A program made the position numbers and the translations under genes. Below, piece after piece: positions 1 to 8,645 of a DNA stretch of 64,000 nt. The notes beneath the pieces were generated by a model. That model made no database searches, had not been told where the DNA came from, and saw only the letters and a program-made list of their open reading frames with translations. Location of the stretch: positions 1,921 through 65,920 of the forward strand of contig NZ_VCLA01000197.1 in assembly GCF_009600885.1 (NCBI RefSeq). Direction: 5' to 3'. Within the stretch, counting starts at the first letter, position 1; each line of letters starts with the position of its first letter. This stretch comes from Streptomyces jumonjinensis (GTDB lineage: Bacteria > Actinomycetota > Actinomycetes > Streptomycetales > Streptomycetaceae).

Positions 1-2
1 TG

Positions 3-581
3 CGACGGGCCGGGATCGCGGAGGGCACGCGGGCGCGGGTGTATCTCGTACTCGACCGTTCCGGGTCCATGCGGCCCTACTACAAGGACGGCAGCGCCCA
101 GCACCTCGGCGAGCAGGCCCTCGCGCTCGCCGCGCGGCTGAGCGACGAGCCCGCCGTCAGCGTCGTCTTCTTCTCGACCGAGGTCGACGGCACCGGCGAG
201 CTCACCCCCGACTCCTACGAGGGCCGGATCGACGAGCTGCACGCCTCCCTCGGCCGGATGGGCCGCACCAACTACCACCTCGCGGTCGAAGAGGTGCTCG
301 CCCTCCACGCCAAGGCCGACCCGGCGACCCCCGCCCTGGTGATCTTCCAGACCGACGGCGCGCCCGAGTCCAAGACCGCCGCCACGGCCGCGCTTGCCTC
401 GGCCGCCGAGACACCGGTGTTCTGGCAGTTCACGGCGTTCGGCGAGCACGAGGCGAAGGCGTTCGACTTCCTCCGCAAGCTGTCCGCGCCGAACGCCGCG
501 TTCTTCCACGCGGGACCCGCCCCCAGCGCCCTCCCGCACGGCGAGCTCTACGACGGGCTCCTCAAGAACTGGCGGCCTTGA
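3..581 (+). CDS. VWA-domain protein, 5' end outside the window
   Basis: The C-terminal part of a von Willebrand factor A domain protein. The reading frame is open to the left edge of the window, so the true start lies upstream. A GTG at 39 is probably internal, because codons before it read RRAGIAEGTRAR, typical of sequence leading into such a domain. The MIDAS motif is visible as LVLDRSGSM, with a later threonine in GRTNY and an aspartate in FQTDGAP, so metal binding looks intact. In actinobacteria such cytoplasmic VWA proteins often accompany tellurium-resistance (TerD-like) genes, but none is visible here. The last 20 bp overlap the end of the convergent histidine kinase gene. Family call is firm; role unknown. 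Confidence 0.85.
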   Translation, partial: RRAGIAEGTRARVYLVLDRSGSMRPYYKDGSAQHLGEQALALAARLSDEPAVSVVFFSTEVDGTGELTPDSYEGRIDELHASLGRMGRTNYHLAVEEVLALHAKADPATPALVIFQTDGAPESKTAATAALASAAETPVFWQFTAFGEHEAKAFDFLRKLSAPNAAFFHAGPAPSALPHGELYDGLLKNWRP

Positions 582-1764
582 CCGGCCGCACCACCGGCAG
601 GGACACGGTGACGGTCAGGCCGCCCTCAGGGCCCGGCCGGGCCGTCACCTCCCCGTCGTGGGCCTGCGCGATCGAGCGGACGATCGACAGCCCGAGCCCC
701 GCGCCGGGCCCCATCCGGTCCCGGCCCTCCCCCCGCCGGAACGGCTCGAACAGCCCCGGCACATCCTCCGCCGCGATGGCCGGACCGGTGTTCTCCACCG
801 TCAGCTCACCCCCCGTGACCCGTACGGACACCGTCCCCCCGGGCACGTTGTACGCCACCGCGTTCGCCACCAGGTTCCCCGCCATCCGGTCCAGCAGCAG
901 CCGGTTCCCCCGGACGACGCCGGCCCCCGACACCTCCGCCGTCACCCGGTGCCGCAGCGCCTCCTCGGCGACGGCCTCCCCCAGATCGACGTCCTCCCGG
1001 TGATCGAGCCCCCGCTCGCCGTGCGCCAGCATCAGCAGCCCCTCGATGAGCCGTTCACTGCGGCGGTTGCTCTCCAGCAGGATCTCCCGGGTGGCGGCGA
1101 CATCCCCGGGGTCCGCCGAGGCCAGCCCCACCTGGATCGCCGTGCGCTGGGTCGCCAGCGGGGTGCGCAGCTCGTGCGAGGCGTTCGCGATGAACCGGCG
1201 CTGGCTGTCGAAGGCCCTCTCCAGCCGCGCCAGCAGCGCGTCCAGGGTGTCCCCGAGCTCCTTGAGCTCATCGTCGGGCCCGCTCGCCGCGATCCGCTCG
1301 TGCAGGGTGCGCTCCGAGAGTCCGCGCGCCCTGGCCGTCATCTCGTGCACCGGCCTGAGCATCCGCCCCGCCGTCCACCAGCCCGCCACCACGGCGCAGA
1401 GCGCCGCCACCAGCAGCCCGGTGAGCGACCAGAAGAGCAGCTGTTCGGAGGCCGCGTCGCTGACGTTGTCGGTCAGCTGGGAGGCGCTGAGCCGCTCCAG
1501 GTCCCGCCCGAGGACGGCCGGCGGCCCGTACTCCCCCACCGCGGCCCGCCGGGCGATTGCCGCCGCCTCCGTCTGCGTACCGGCGCTGGCGAGCAGATAG
1601 ACGAACGCGAGCAGCACCGCGCCGAGGACCAGGAAGACTGCCCCGTAGACGAAGGCGATCCGGGTCCGGATCGCGGACCCCGGCCCGAGTCTGCCGGGCC
1701 CCGCGTGGACGGCGCGGCCCGCCCGGACGCGCACAGCGCGTACCCCACGCCCGGGGACGCTCAC
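562..1764 (-). CDS. Sensor histidine kinase of a two-component system
   Basis: A membrane sensor kinase of 400 residues that should autophosphorylate and pass phosphate to the regulator encoded just upstream. Visible order: TM helix about 36-59, short extracellular loop, TM helix about 110-131, HAMP linker, H-box FIANASHELRTP with His197, N-box LVANAVAYN and G-box GAGLGLSIVRS near the C-terminus. I chose the GTG at 1764, which overlaps the TGA of the regulator as GTGA and implies translational coupling. No better start lies before the first TM helix. The N-terminal 30 residues are arginine-rich and partly encoded by a duplicate of the regulator's 3' end (1725-1752), so the extension may be recent. 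The loop between the helices is short, so the signal is unclear. Confidence 0.88.
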   Translation of the reverse strand: MSVPGRGVRAVRVRAGRAVHAGPGRLGPGSAIRTRIAFVYGAVFLVLGAVLLAFVYLLASAGTQTEAAAIARRAAVGEYGPPAVLGRDLERLSASQLTDNVSDAASEQLLFWSLTGLLVAALCAVVAGWWTAGRMLRPVHEMTARARGLSERTLHERIAASGPDDELKELGDTLDALLARLERAFDSQRRFIANASHELRTPLATQRTAIQVGLASADPGDVAATREILLESNRRSERLIEGLLMLAHGERGLDHREDVDLGEAVAEEALRHRVTAEVSGAGVVRGNRLLLDRMAGNLVANAVAYNVPGGTVSVRVTGGELTVENTGPAIAAEDVPGLFEPFRRGEGRDRMGPGAGLGLSIVRSIAQAHDGEVTARPGPEGGLTVTVSLPVVRPVKAASS

Positions 1765-1782
1765 AGCGCGTACCCCACGCCC
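1725..1782. repeat. Tandem duplication of the response regulator 3' end
   Basis: Positions 1755-1782 (the last codons and stop of the response regulator) are repeated at 1725-1752 with one mismatch in 28 bp, period 30. The mismatch (T1761 versus G1731) removes the stop in the downstream copy, which is now read in a different frame as the start of the histidine kinase. Confidence 0.85.
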
Positions 1783-2414
1783 TGAACGGTGCGGATCAGC
1801 GCCGGCTCGCCCAGTTTCGCCCGCAGCTTGCTCATGCAGACCCGTACCGCCCCGGTGAACGGATCGGCGTGCGCGTCCCACGCCCGCTCCAGCAGCTCCT
1901 CGGCCGAGACCATCCCGCCGTCCGCCTCCAGCAGGATCTGGAGCACGGTGAACTCCTTCGGCGACAGCACCAGCTCCCGCCCCTCCCGCCAAGCGGTTCT
2001 GCGGACGGTGTCCAGCCGTATCCCGTGCCGCTCCAGCAGCGGCGGCACCGGGCGGGCGCTGCGCCGCCGCAGCGCCCGGACCCTGGAGACCAGCTCGGGG
2101 AAGTCGAAGGGCTTGCCCAGATAGTCGTCCGCCCCCAGATCGAGCCCGGCCACCCGGTCCGCCAGGGCCGAGGACGCGGTCAGCATCAGAATCCGGGTCC
2201 GGGAGGCGGCGGCGACCAGCTGCCGGGCGACCTCGTCGCCGTGGACCCGGGGCAGATCGCGGTCGAGCACGATCACGTCGTAGTCGTACAGCCCCAGATA
2301 GGCGAGGGCGGCGTCGCCGCTGTAGACGGTGTCCACCGCGAATCCGGCCCGGCTCAGCCCGGTGGCTATCAGCTCGGCCAGGATCTCCTCGTCCTCGGCG
2401 ACCAGTACCCGCAT
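1761..2414 (-). CDS. OmpR/PhoB-family response regulator
   Basis: A DNA-binding response regulator of 217 residues, first gene of a two-gene operon with the histidine kinase. The receiver domain spans about 1-115, with the acidic pocket Glu7/Asp8, phospho-acceptor Asp51 in VIVLDRDLP and conserved Lys101 in LGKPFDF. A winged-helix DNA-binding domain follows at about 125-217, ending GVGYAL. The ATG at 2414 has a GGAAG-like ribosome site. The regulated genes cannot be told from the sequence. The 3' end is duplicated downstream. The leader contains the 17-bp direct repeats at 2458-2497. Confidence 0.92.
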   Translation of the reverse strand: MRVLVAEDEEILAELIATGLSRAGFAVDTVYSGDAALAYLGLYDYDVIVLDRDLPRVHGDEVARQLVAAASRTRILMLTASSALADRVAGLDLGADDYLGKPFDFPELVSRVRALRRRSARPVPPLLERHGIRLDTVRRTAWREGRELVLSPKEFTVLQILLEADGGMVSAEELLERAWDAHADPFTGAVRVCMSKLRAKLGEPALIRTVQGVGYAL

Positions 2415-2457
2415 GGCTTCCGCTCCCTTCCCGCTTCCCGCCCGTTCCCGCTTCCCA

Positions 2458-2497
2458 CCCGTTCCGCTCCCGGGTTCCCGCCCGTTCCGCTCCCGGG
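2458..2497. repeat. Two 17-bp direct repeats upstream of the response regulator
   Basis: CCCGTTCCGCTCCCGGG occurs at 2458-2474 and again at 2481-2497 (period 23), with a poorer copy from about 2441. It lies between the divergent response regulator and metG. It could be an operator, but low-complexity slippage is as likely. Confidence 0.6.
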
Positions 2498-2602
2498 ATG
2501 GGGATTTCTACGGCATGGCGTGTTTCGTGAATGTCTCCACTCTCCCCGGCCCCCGGTAATAGCGGGTGAGAGGGGCCTCGCGGGGCCAGTAGGATTTCGA
2601 CC

Positions 2603-4222
2603 ATGGCGGCCACTGGATCCGAGAAGCAGGGGGCGGCGGCGTACTACGTCTCGACCCCCATTTACTACGTCAACGACGCTCCTCACCTGGGCCACGCCTA
2701 TACGACCGTCGCAGGCGACGTGCTCACCCGCTGGCACCGTCAGCGCGGCGAGAAGGTGTGGTACCTCACCGGCACGGACGAGCACGGTCAGAAGATCATG
2801 CGCACTGCCGAGGCCAACGGGGTCACTCCCCAGGAGTGGTGCGACAAGCTCGTGGAGGAGGCGTGGAAGCCTCTCTGGGAGCATCTGAACATCGCGAACG
2901 ACGATTTCATCCGCACCACCGAGAAGCGTCACACGGACCGGGTGAAGGAGTTCGTCCAGGATCTCTACGACAAGGGCGAGATCTACAAGGGCGGATACGA
3001 AGGCCCGTACTGCGTGGGCTGTGAGGAGTACAAGCTCCCCGGCGATCTGATCGACGGCGAGGGCGAGTACGCCGGGGAGAAGCTCTGCCCCATCCACAAG
3101 AAGCCGGTGGAACTCCTCAAGGAGGAGAACTACTTCTTCAAGCTCAGCGAGTACGGCCCCCGGCTGCTGGAGCTCTATGAGGCCGACCCCGGTTTCATCC
3201 AGCCCGAGTCCGCCCGCAACGAGGTCGTGAATTTCGTCAAGCAGGGCCTTCAGGACCTGTCGATCTCCCGGTCCACCTTCGACTGGGGGGTGAAGGTGCC
3301 GTGGGACGAGAAGCATGTGATCTACGTGTGGATCGACGCGCTGCTCAATTACGCCACGGCCGTCGGCTACAACGAGAACCCGGCGAAGTTCAACGACACC
3401 TTCCCCGCGAATGTGCATCTCGTCGGCAAGGACATCCTGCGCTTCCACGCGATCATCTGGCCCGCCATGCTGATGGCGAACGGGCTGCCGGTGCCGGGGC
3501 GGATCGCCGCGAACGGCTGGCTGATGGTCGGCGGCGAGAAGATGTCGAAGTCGAATCTGACCGGCATCAAGCCGCAGGATCTGACCTCGCACTTCGGCGT
3601 GGACGCCTACCGCTGGTACTTCCTGCGCGCCATCGCCTTCGGGCAGGACGGCTCCTTCTCGTGGGAGGACTTCACCGCCCGCTATACGAGCGAGCTGGCG
3701 AACGACTACGGCAACCTCGCCTCCCGGGTCGCCGCGATGGTCGGCAAGTACTTCGGCGGCGCGCTGCCGGAGGCGACCGCGTCCGGCGACGCCGAGCAGG
3801 CGGTACGGGACGGTCTGGCGCAAGCGGTCGCGACGGCCGACCGGAAGATCGGCGACGAGCTGGACTTCCAGGGCGGCATCCTGGCGGTCTTCGACTTCGT
3901 CAAGCAGGTCAACGGCTACCTCACCGAGCAGGAGCCGTGGAAGGTCGCGAAGGACGACTCCCCCGAGGGCCAGGCCCGGCTCGCGACGATCCTCTACACG
4001 GCCGCGGAGTCGCTGCGGGCCGTCGCGGTGCTGCTGAACCCGGTGATGCCCGAGACCTCGCAGGCGCTCTGGGACTCGCTGGGCGCTGAGGCGGCGCTCG
4101 GCGCCCTGGCCGAGCAGCGGGTGCAGGACGCGGGCGCCTGGGGGCTGCTGCCGGTGGGCTCGACGGTGACGAAGGGCGCGGTGCTGTTCCCGCGTCTGGA
4201 GGACCCGAAGAAGGACGCGTGA
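2603..4222 (+). CDS. metG: Methionyl-tRNA synthetase
   Basis: Charges tRNA-Met with methionine in the cytoplasm; essential. It is a class I synthetase of 539 residues. The HIGH-type signature is HLGH at 28-31 and the KMSKS loop is intact at 313-317. A zinc knuckle is visible as C137xxC140 with C162xxH165, and the anticodon-binding helical domain follows after about residue 370. There is no C-terminal tRNA-binding (EMAP-like) domain, consistent with the short form common in actinobacteria. The ATG at 2603 has only a weak ribosome site. The gene stands alone and is followed at once by a strong hairpin at 4242-4282. I see nothing irregular in the protein. Confidence 0.97.
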   Translation: MAATGSEKQGAAAYYVSTPIYYVNDAPHLGHAYTTVAGDVLTRWHRQRGEKVWYLTGTDEHGQKIMRTAEANGVTPQEWCDKLVEEAWKPLWEHLNIANDDFIRTTEKRHTDRVKEFVQDLYDKGEIYKGGYEGPYCVGCEEYKLPGDLIDGEGEYAGEKLCPIHKKPVELLKEENYFFKLSEYGPRLLELYEADPGFIQPESARNEVVNFVKQGLQDLSISRSTFDWGVKVPWDEKHVIYVWIDALLNYATAVGYNENPAKFNDTFPANVHLVGKDILRFHAIIWPAMLMANGLPVPGRIAANGWLMVGGEKMSKSNLTGIKPQDLTSHFGVDAYRWYFLRAIAFGQDGSFSWEDFTARYTSELANDYGNLASRVAAMVGKYFGGALPEATASGDAEQAVRDGLAQAVATADRKIGDELDFQGGILAVFDFVKQVNGYLTEQEPWKVAKDDSPEGQARLATILYTAAESLRAVAVLLNPVMPETSQALWDSLGAEAALGALAEQRVQDAGAWGLLPVGSTVTKGAVLFPRLEDPKKDA

Positions 4223-4241
4223 CCCGTTCTCCCTCCACGTC

Positions 4242-4282
4242 GACCGGCCCCCGAGCACTGTGACTGTGCTCGGGGGCCGGTC
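4242..4282 (+). terminator. Strong hairpin after metG
   Basis: A perfect 17-bp stem (4242-4258 with 4266-4282) around a 7-base loop, starting 20 bp after the metG stop. There is no T-run, as is common for GC-rich actinobacterial terminators. It probably serves both metG and the convergent lipoprotein gene ending at 4370. Confidence 0.9.
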
Positions 4283-4383
4283 CCGTCCGTACGTGCAGCC
4301 GGATGCCGGTCCCGTCCGTACGTGTACGGTCAGCGGGCCGGATCGCCGGTCCCGTCCGTACGTGTACGGTCAGCGGGCCAGAT
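4276..4383. repeat. Reiterated 3' end of the L,D-transpeptidase-like gene
   Basis: Three tandem copies: 4345-4383 (contains the gene's stop codon), 4305-4343 (one mismatch in 39 bp, period 40, stop codon retained) and a shortened copy at 4276-4304. The last copy merges into the right arm of the metG hairpin. Confidence 0.88.
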
Positions 4384-5188
4384 GCCGCTCCGGGCCCATC
4401 ACGACCACCGGCCGCGCCTCGGGATCCAGGCGCTTCAGCAACTCCGCGACCTGCGGCCTGGCCAGGGTCACACAGCCCTTGGTCGCGCCGCCGTGGTCGA
4501 CGTGGATCCAGATCCCGCCGCCCTTGCCCACGCCGAGCGGGCGGGTCCAGTCCAGGGGGGTGCTGCCGGGCTCGCGGTTGTAGTTGACGGCCACCACATG
4601 GTCGAAGGCCCCCGTCAGGGACTCGCCCTCGAAGTTGACCCCCGACGGGGTGAACGCCGGGCCCTGGTCGTAGGGGAGCTCCGTCCCCGGATCGGGCAGC
4701 CGCCCGCCCGCGTCCGTCAGTCCGTAGACCCCGATCGGGGTCCGCAGATCGTTCAGCCGGTGGTCCCCGGTCCAGCCCTTGAGGGCGTTCCGTGCCCGCC
4801 AGGGGCCGCTCACGGGCTGCCAGCCGATCCTGCGGTCGCGCTCGTAGAGCACCGCCGTGGCCCGGTTGGAGCCGGTGCTCCTGCCGGTGACCACGAAGAC
4901 CTGCCGGGTCCGGGGGTCGATCCGGTCATGGGTCCGGGGGCCGATGCCGGGTATCTCCCGCCGTATCCCGCGCCGTTGCCGGGACTGATCGTCCCCGCGC
5001 TCGGCGCGCGGCTCCCGCGGCTCCAGGTCCGTGGGGGAGGCGGAGTCCCGTGGCGCGGGGCCGGACCCCGCACCGGCTGCGGCGGGGCTCCCGCCGTCGT
5101 CGGCGGGGCTTCCGCCGCAGCCGGTGAGCAGCAGCACGGCCGCGAGGGCGGCGAGCGTGGACGTACGGACCGTATGCTCGCGGTTCAT
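4370..5188 (-). CDS. Lipoprotein with L,D-transpeptidase (YkuD-like) domain
   Basis: A predicted exported lipoprotein of 272 residues. The signal peptide ends in a lipobox, LTGC with Cys24, followed by a charged disordered linker to about residue 85. The rest resembles a YkuD-type catalytic domain, with a His in IWIHVDHGG and nucleophile Cys239 in ATKGCVTLA. The usual HGx..SxGC signature is altered, since Thr/Lys precede the Gly-Cys. Such enzymes make 3-3 peptidoglycan cross-links, although this divergent type has no proven activity that I know of. Its start overlaps the upstream gene's stop as ATGA, so it is the third gene of a sigma factor operon, suggesting a cell-envelope stress role. The 3' end is tandemly reiterated. 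Confidence 0.8.
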   Translation of the reverse strand: MNREHTVRTSTLAALAAVLLLTGCGGSPADDGGSPAAAGAGSGPAPRDSASPTDLEPREPRAERGDDQSRQRRGIRREIPGIGPRTHDRIDPRTRQVFVVTGRSTGSNRATAVLYERDRRIGWQPVSGPWRARNALKGWTGDHRLNDLRTPIGVYGLTDAGGRLPDPGTELPYDQGPAFTPSGVNFEGESLTGAFDHVVAVNYNREPGSTPLDWTRPLGVGKGGGIWIHVDHGGATKGCVTLARPQVAELLKRLDPEARPVVVMGPERHLAR

Positions 5189-5967
5189 CGCCGGGTGCCT
5201 CCAGTCTGCTTGCCGGGCGCGGTGGCGGAGTTCTTCTCGCCGGGGTGGGCGCGGTAGAGAAGCTCCTGAAGGTCGTCGAGGGTCTTGGCGGAGGTGGCCT
5301 TGTCCACGCAGACGCTCATGACGGCGAGGAGATCACTGGGCTCGGCGTCGAACCCCGCGTTCGCCACGAACATCTCGCTGCCGCCGATCCGCTCGCAGAA
5401 TTCGTTCCGGATGTCGACGGGGTTCATCGTGGGCGATCCCCAGCCGCCCGCGTCCGGCAGAGCGCCCACCGACACCGTGACCAGCACATCGCCGGAGCCC
5501 AGCTTGTCCACCGGGGCGCACTGGTCCACCAACTTGGCCCCGCAGGGCCGCTCGAACGGGGAGAGCTTCTGCGTCCCGATGTATCCCATCGCGACCGCCC
5601 CGAGCTTGTCGACGGCGGGCACCTCCAGGGTGTGCCAGGACTTCGTCAGCGGGATGGTGAACCCGTGCAGCCCGTCGAAGCGCACCTCGCGCTCCTTCTC
5701 CCGGGTGGGCAGGGGCGCGGGCGTGGGCGCAGCGGGCGGCGCTTCGGGCCGGTTCTCGCGGAGGGTCTGCGGCAGCACCGTGCCGACGCCCGCGAGGACG
5801 GCCGCGACCAGTACGGCGGCCCCCGTACGGCGGCGGCGCCGCCGGACGATCCGCGCTCTGACCTGGCCCAGCCGTTCCCCCGGCGCGGCCAGTTCCGGGG
5901 TCGCCCGCTCCAGCACCAGACGGAGCTCGTCCTCGGCCGCCTCAAGCGGATCGCGCATAACGGTCAC
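5185..5967 (-). CDS. Single-pass membrane protein, anti-sigma-like partner of the ECF sigma factor
   Basis: A 260-residue protein with a cytoplasmic N-terminus of about 45 residues, an arginine cluster (RIVRRRRRRTG), one TM helix about 48-66, a proline-rich stretch, and an extracellular domain with several cysteines. I recognise no named domain. Its overlap with the end of the sigma factor gene (sigma stop at 5942-5944) suggests translational coupling and an anti-sigma or sensor role; that is inference from context and topology. The start could be the GTG at 5967 or an ATG at 5958, which is better placed behind a GGAGG. The stop overlaps the next gene's ATG. Confidence 0.7.
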   Translation of the reverse strand: MTVMRDPLEAAEDELRLVLERATPELAAPGERLGQVRARIVRRRRRRTGAAVLVAAVLAGVGTVLPQTLRENRPEAPPAAPTPAPLPTREKEREVRFDGLHGFTIPLTKSWHTLEVPAVDKLGAVAMGYIGTQKLSPFERPCGAKLVDQCAPVDKLGSGDVLVTVSVGALPDAGGWGSPTMNPVDIRNEFCERIGGSEMFVANAGFDAEPSDLLAVMSVCVDKATSAKTLDDLQELLYRAHPGEKNSATAPGKQTGGTRR

Positions 5968-6469
5968 AGCCTCCCTCGGTCAGAGGCGGCAACCGCTCGC
6001 GCAGGGTGTGCAGGGCCTTCGACGCCTGGCTCTTGACGGTGCCCTCCGCACAGCCGAGCGTGGCCGCGGTCTCCTCGACGCTCAGATCCTCGAAGTAGCG
6101 GAGCACCACCACGGCCCGCTGGCGTACCGGCAGGGCGCGCACCGCGTCGGCGAGCGACTGCTCCAGATCGACGGACGCGTACCGGTCCCCGGAGGCCGTC
6201 GCGTCGGGGAGCTCGCCGTGCGGGACCTCTCCCCGCCAGCGTCTGCGCCACCAGGAGGCATGGGTGTGCACCAGCGCCTTGCGGACATACGCCTCCGGAT
6301 GGCTGTCGGCGATCTTGTGCCACTTGGGCCAGATCTTCGCCAGCACCGTCTGGAGCAGGTCCTCCGCCAGATGCGCGTCGCCGGTCAGCAGCCAGGCGAC
6401 CTTCAGCAGCCGTGGGCCCCGGGCGGCGACGAACGCCTCGAAATCCCCGTGGTCGGCACCGGAGCCCAT
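5942..6469 (-). CDS. ECF-type RNA polymerase sigma factor, SigE-like subfamily
   Basis: An extracytoplasmic-function sigma factor of 175 residues that should direct RNA polymerase to an envelope-stress or similar regulon. Region 2 is visible around AWLLTGDAHLAEDLLQTVLA and region 4 around LPVRQRAVVVLRYFEDLSVEETAATLGCAEGTVK, carrying the helix-turn-helix (given in two parts: LPVRQRAVVVLRYF, then EDLSVEETAATLGC). I chose the ATG at 6469, which has a strong GAGGGGGG ribosome site. A longer frame upstream lacks one and reads as low-complexity sequence. First gene of a three-gene overlapping operon with a putative anti-sigma protein and a cell-wall lipoprotein. Confidence 0.9.
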   Translation of the reverse strand: MGSGADHGDFEAFVAARGPRLLKVAWLLTGDAHLAEDLLQTVLAKIWPKWHKIADSHPEAYVRKALVHTHASWWRRRWRGEVPHGELPDATASGDRYASVDLEQSLADAVRALPVRQRAVVVLRYFEDLSVEETAATLGCAEGTVKSQASKALHTLRERLPPLTEGGCDRYARSA

Positions 6470-6591
6470 GTCGTTGCCCCCCCTCGTGTGTTCGGTGTTC
6501 CACTTCTGTGGAACGCGATGGGGCGGCGGACGGGTTGCCCTGGGGGACCGGCGACTTCCGGCCGTTCGTACGGGTGAAGAACCTGGCTTGA

Positions 6592-6651
6592 ACGCGTAAG
6601 GGCCCGGCTCGGTCATGCGTAAGCGCCCTGCCTGTACGCGTAAGGGCCCGG
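6592..6651. repeat. Three copies of the aspS terminator arm
   Basis: The element ACGCGTAAGGGCCCGG occurs at 6592-6607 and 6636-6651, with a degenerate copy at 6615-6630, at about 22-bp spacing. The copy at 6636 forms the left arm of the aspS terminator. Here it is the terminator arm, not the stop codon, that is reiterated. Confidence 0.75.
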
Positions 6652-6684
6652 CGCCGCGTTTCAACACGCGGCGCCGGGCCCTTA
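6641..6684 (-). terminator. Terminator hairpin of aspS
   Basis: A perfect 18-bp stem (6641-6658 with 6667-6684) around an 8-base loop, 29 bp beyond the aspS stop codon. Confidence 0.92.
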
Positions 6685-6712
6685 CCCGGACAAGAGCCCC
6701 AGGGGCTTTCGT

Positions 6713-8488
6713 CTACTGTCCGTCGGCCTTCGCCACCGGCTTGCGCAGCTGGATGTTCAGCTCCCGCAGCCGGGACTCGTCCAGCTCGGTCGGCGCGCCC
6801 ATCATCAGGTCCTGCGCGTTGCCGTTGAGCGGGAAGGCGATCGTCTCGCGGATGTTGGGCTCATCGGCCAGCAGCATCACGATGCGGTCGACGCCCGGGG
6901 CGATGCCGCCGTGCGGCGGTGCGCCGAGACGGAAGGCGCGGAGCATGCCCGCGAACTCGTGCTCGACGGTCTCCCGGTCGTAACCGGCGATCTCGAAGGC
7001 CTTGAGCATGACCTCGGGCTCGTGGTTGCGGATCGCGCCGGAGGAGAGCTCGATGCCATTGCAGACGATGTCGTACTGCCAGGCGAGAATGTCGAGCGGG
7101 TCCTTCTCCTCCAGGTCCTTCATCCCGCCCTGCGGCATGGAGAAGGGGTTGTGGGAGAAGTCGATCTTCCCGGTCTCCTCGTCCCGCTCGTACATCGGGA
7201 AGTCGACGATCCAGCAGAACCGGAAGACGCCCTCCTCGAAGTGACCGGCGCGCTTGGCGGCCTCGACCCGGACCGCGCCCATGATCTTCGAGACCTCGTC
7301 GAAGTCGCCCGCGCCGAAGAACACGGCGTGCCCGGCGGCGAGGCCGAGACGCTCGGTGAGGACCTTGACGTTCTCCTCGGTGAGGAACTTGGCGATCGGG
7401 CCGGTGAGGGAGTTGTCCTCGGCGACGCGGACCCAGGCCAGGCCCTTGGCGCCCTGCTCGACGGCGTAATCGCCGAGCTGGTCGAAGAACTTGCGCGGCT
7501 GGCCGGCCACATCCGGCACCGGCAGCGCGCGGACGTGCTTGCCGGCGAACGCCTTGAACTCCGAGCCCGCGAAGACGTCGGTGATGTCGACCAGTTCGAG
7601 CTGGGCGCGCAGGTCCGGCTTGTCGTTGCCGTACTTCAGCATCGACTCGCGGAACGGGATGCGCGGGAACGGCGAGGTGACATGACGGCCGCCGCCGAAC
7701 TCCGCGAACAGCTCCGGCATCAGCTTCTCGATCGGCTGGAAGACGTCCTCCTGCTCGACGAAGCTCATCTCGACGTCGAGCTGGTAGAACTCGCCCGGCG
7801 AGCGGTCGGCGCGGGCGTCCTCGTCGCGGAAGCAGGGCGCGATCTGGAAGTAGCGGTCGAAGCCGGAGATCATCAGCAGCTGCTTGAACTGCTGCGGGGC
7901 CTGCGGCAGCGCGTAGAACTTGCCCGGGTTCAGCCGGGAGGGGACCACGAAGTCACGGGCGCCCTCGGGGGAGGTGGCGGTGAGGATCGGGGTCGCCATC
8001 TCGTTGAAGCCGAGGGCGGTCATCTTGTGCCGGATGGCGGAGATGACGGCGGTGCGCAGCATGATGTTGCGGTGCATGCGCTCACGGCGCAGATCGAGGA
8101 AGCGGTACTCCAGGCGCCGCTCCTCGTTGACGCCGTCGTCCGCGTTGATGGTGAAGGGGATCTGCTGGGCGGCGCCCAGGATCTCCACGTCGGAGACCTC
8201 GATCTCGATCTCGCCGGTGGGCAGCTCGGGGTTGACGTTGTCCGCGCCACGGCTGACGACCGTGCCGTCCACCCGGACGACGGTCTCCTTGGTGAGGTGG
8301 CTGAGCGCCTCGTTGGCGGCGGTGCCGGGGCGGGCCACCAGCTGGGTGATGCCGTAGTGGTCGCGCAGATCGATGAAGAGGATGCCGCCCAGGTCTCGGC
8401 GATTGTGCAGCCAGCCGCTGAGCCGGACGTCGGTGGAGACGTCAGAGGCGCGGAGCTCGCCGCACGTGTGTGACCTGTACCGATGCAT
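6713..8488 (-). CDS. aspS: Aspartyl-tRNA synthetase
   Basis: Class IIb synthetase of 591 residues that charges tRNA-Asp. An OB-fold anticodon-binding domain (about 1-110) precedes the catalytic core. Motif 2 is visible as CFRDEDARADRSPGEFYQ and motif 3 as GIAPGVDRIVMLL. The bacterial GAD insertion lies between them, and the length fits the bacterial type. Actinobacteria of this kind usually lack asparaginyl-tRNA synthetase, so the enzyme may be non-discriminating and also form Asp-tRNA-Asn for amidation; the sequence alone does not settle this. It stands alone on the minus strand, diverging from the SpoIIE-type regulator, and ends at a strong hairpin. Confidence 0.97.
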   Translation of the reverse strand: MHRYRSHTCGELRASDVSTDVRLSGWLHNRRDLGGILFIDLRDHYGITQLVARPGTAANEALSHLTKETVVRVDGTVVSRGADNVNPELPTGEIEIEVSDVEILGAAQQIPFTINADDGVNEERRLEYRFLDLRRERMHRNIMLRTAVISAIRHKMTALGFNEMATPILTATSPEGARDFVVPSRLNPGKFYALPQAPQQFKQLLMISGFDRYFQIAPCFRDEDARADRSPGEFYQLDVEMSFVEQEDVFQPIEKLMPELFAEFGGGRHVTSPFPRIPFRESMLKYGNDKPDLRAQLELVDITDVFAGSEFKAFAGKHVRALPVPDVAGQPRKFFDQLGDYAVEQGAKGLAWVRVAEDNSLTGPIAKFLTEENVKVLTERLGLAAGHAVFFGAGDFDEVSKIMGAVRVEAAKRAGHFEEGVFRFCWIVDFPMYERDEETGKIDFSHNPFSMPQGGMKDLEEKDPLDILAWQYDIVCNGIELSSGAIRNHEPEVMLKAFEIAGYDRETVEHEFAGMLRAFRLGAPPHGGIAPGVDRIVMLLADEPNIRETIAFPLNGNAQDLMMGAPTELDESRLRELNIQLRKPVAKADGQ

Positions 8489-8645
8489 CGTCGTTCATCC
8501 AGTCTTGGTGATTTTGGGATGGGCCGGGCCCGTCAAGGTTACCGCCCGGGGCTCCTGAACCCCATTGGCATAGACACGCCACCCGTTGTCCCCCGGTAGT
8601 GGGGCTTGGCGGCCACGGGCCTCCAGATCGGAATAAAGTGAGGCA

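Noticed and set aside
2369..4258. A 629-codon open frame antisense to metG
   Set aside because: No start signal or domain; metG on the other strand has intact catalytic motifs.
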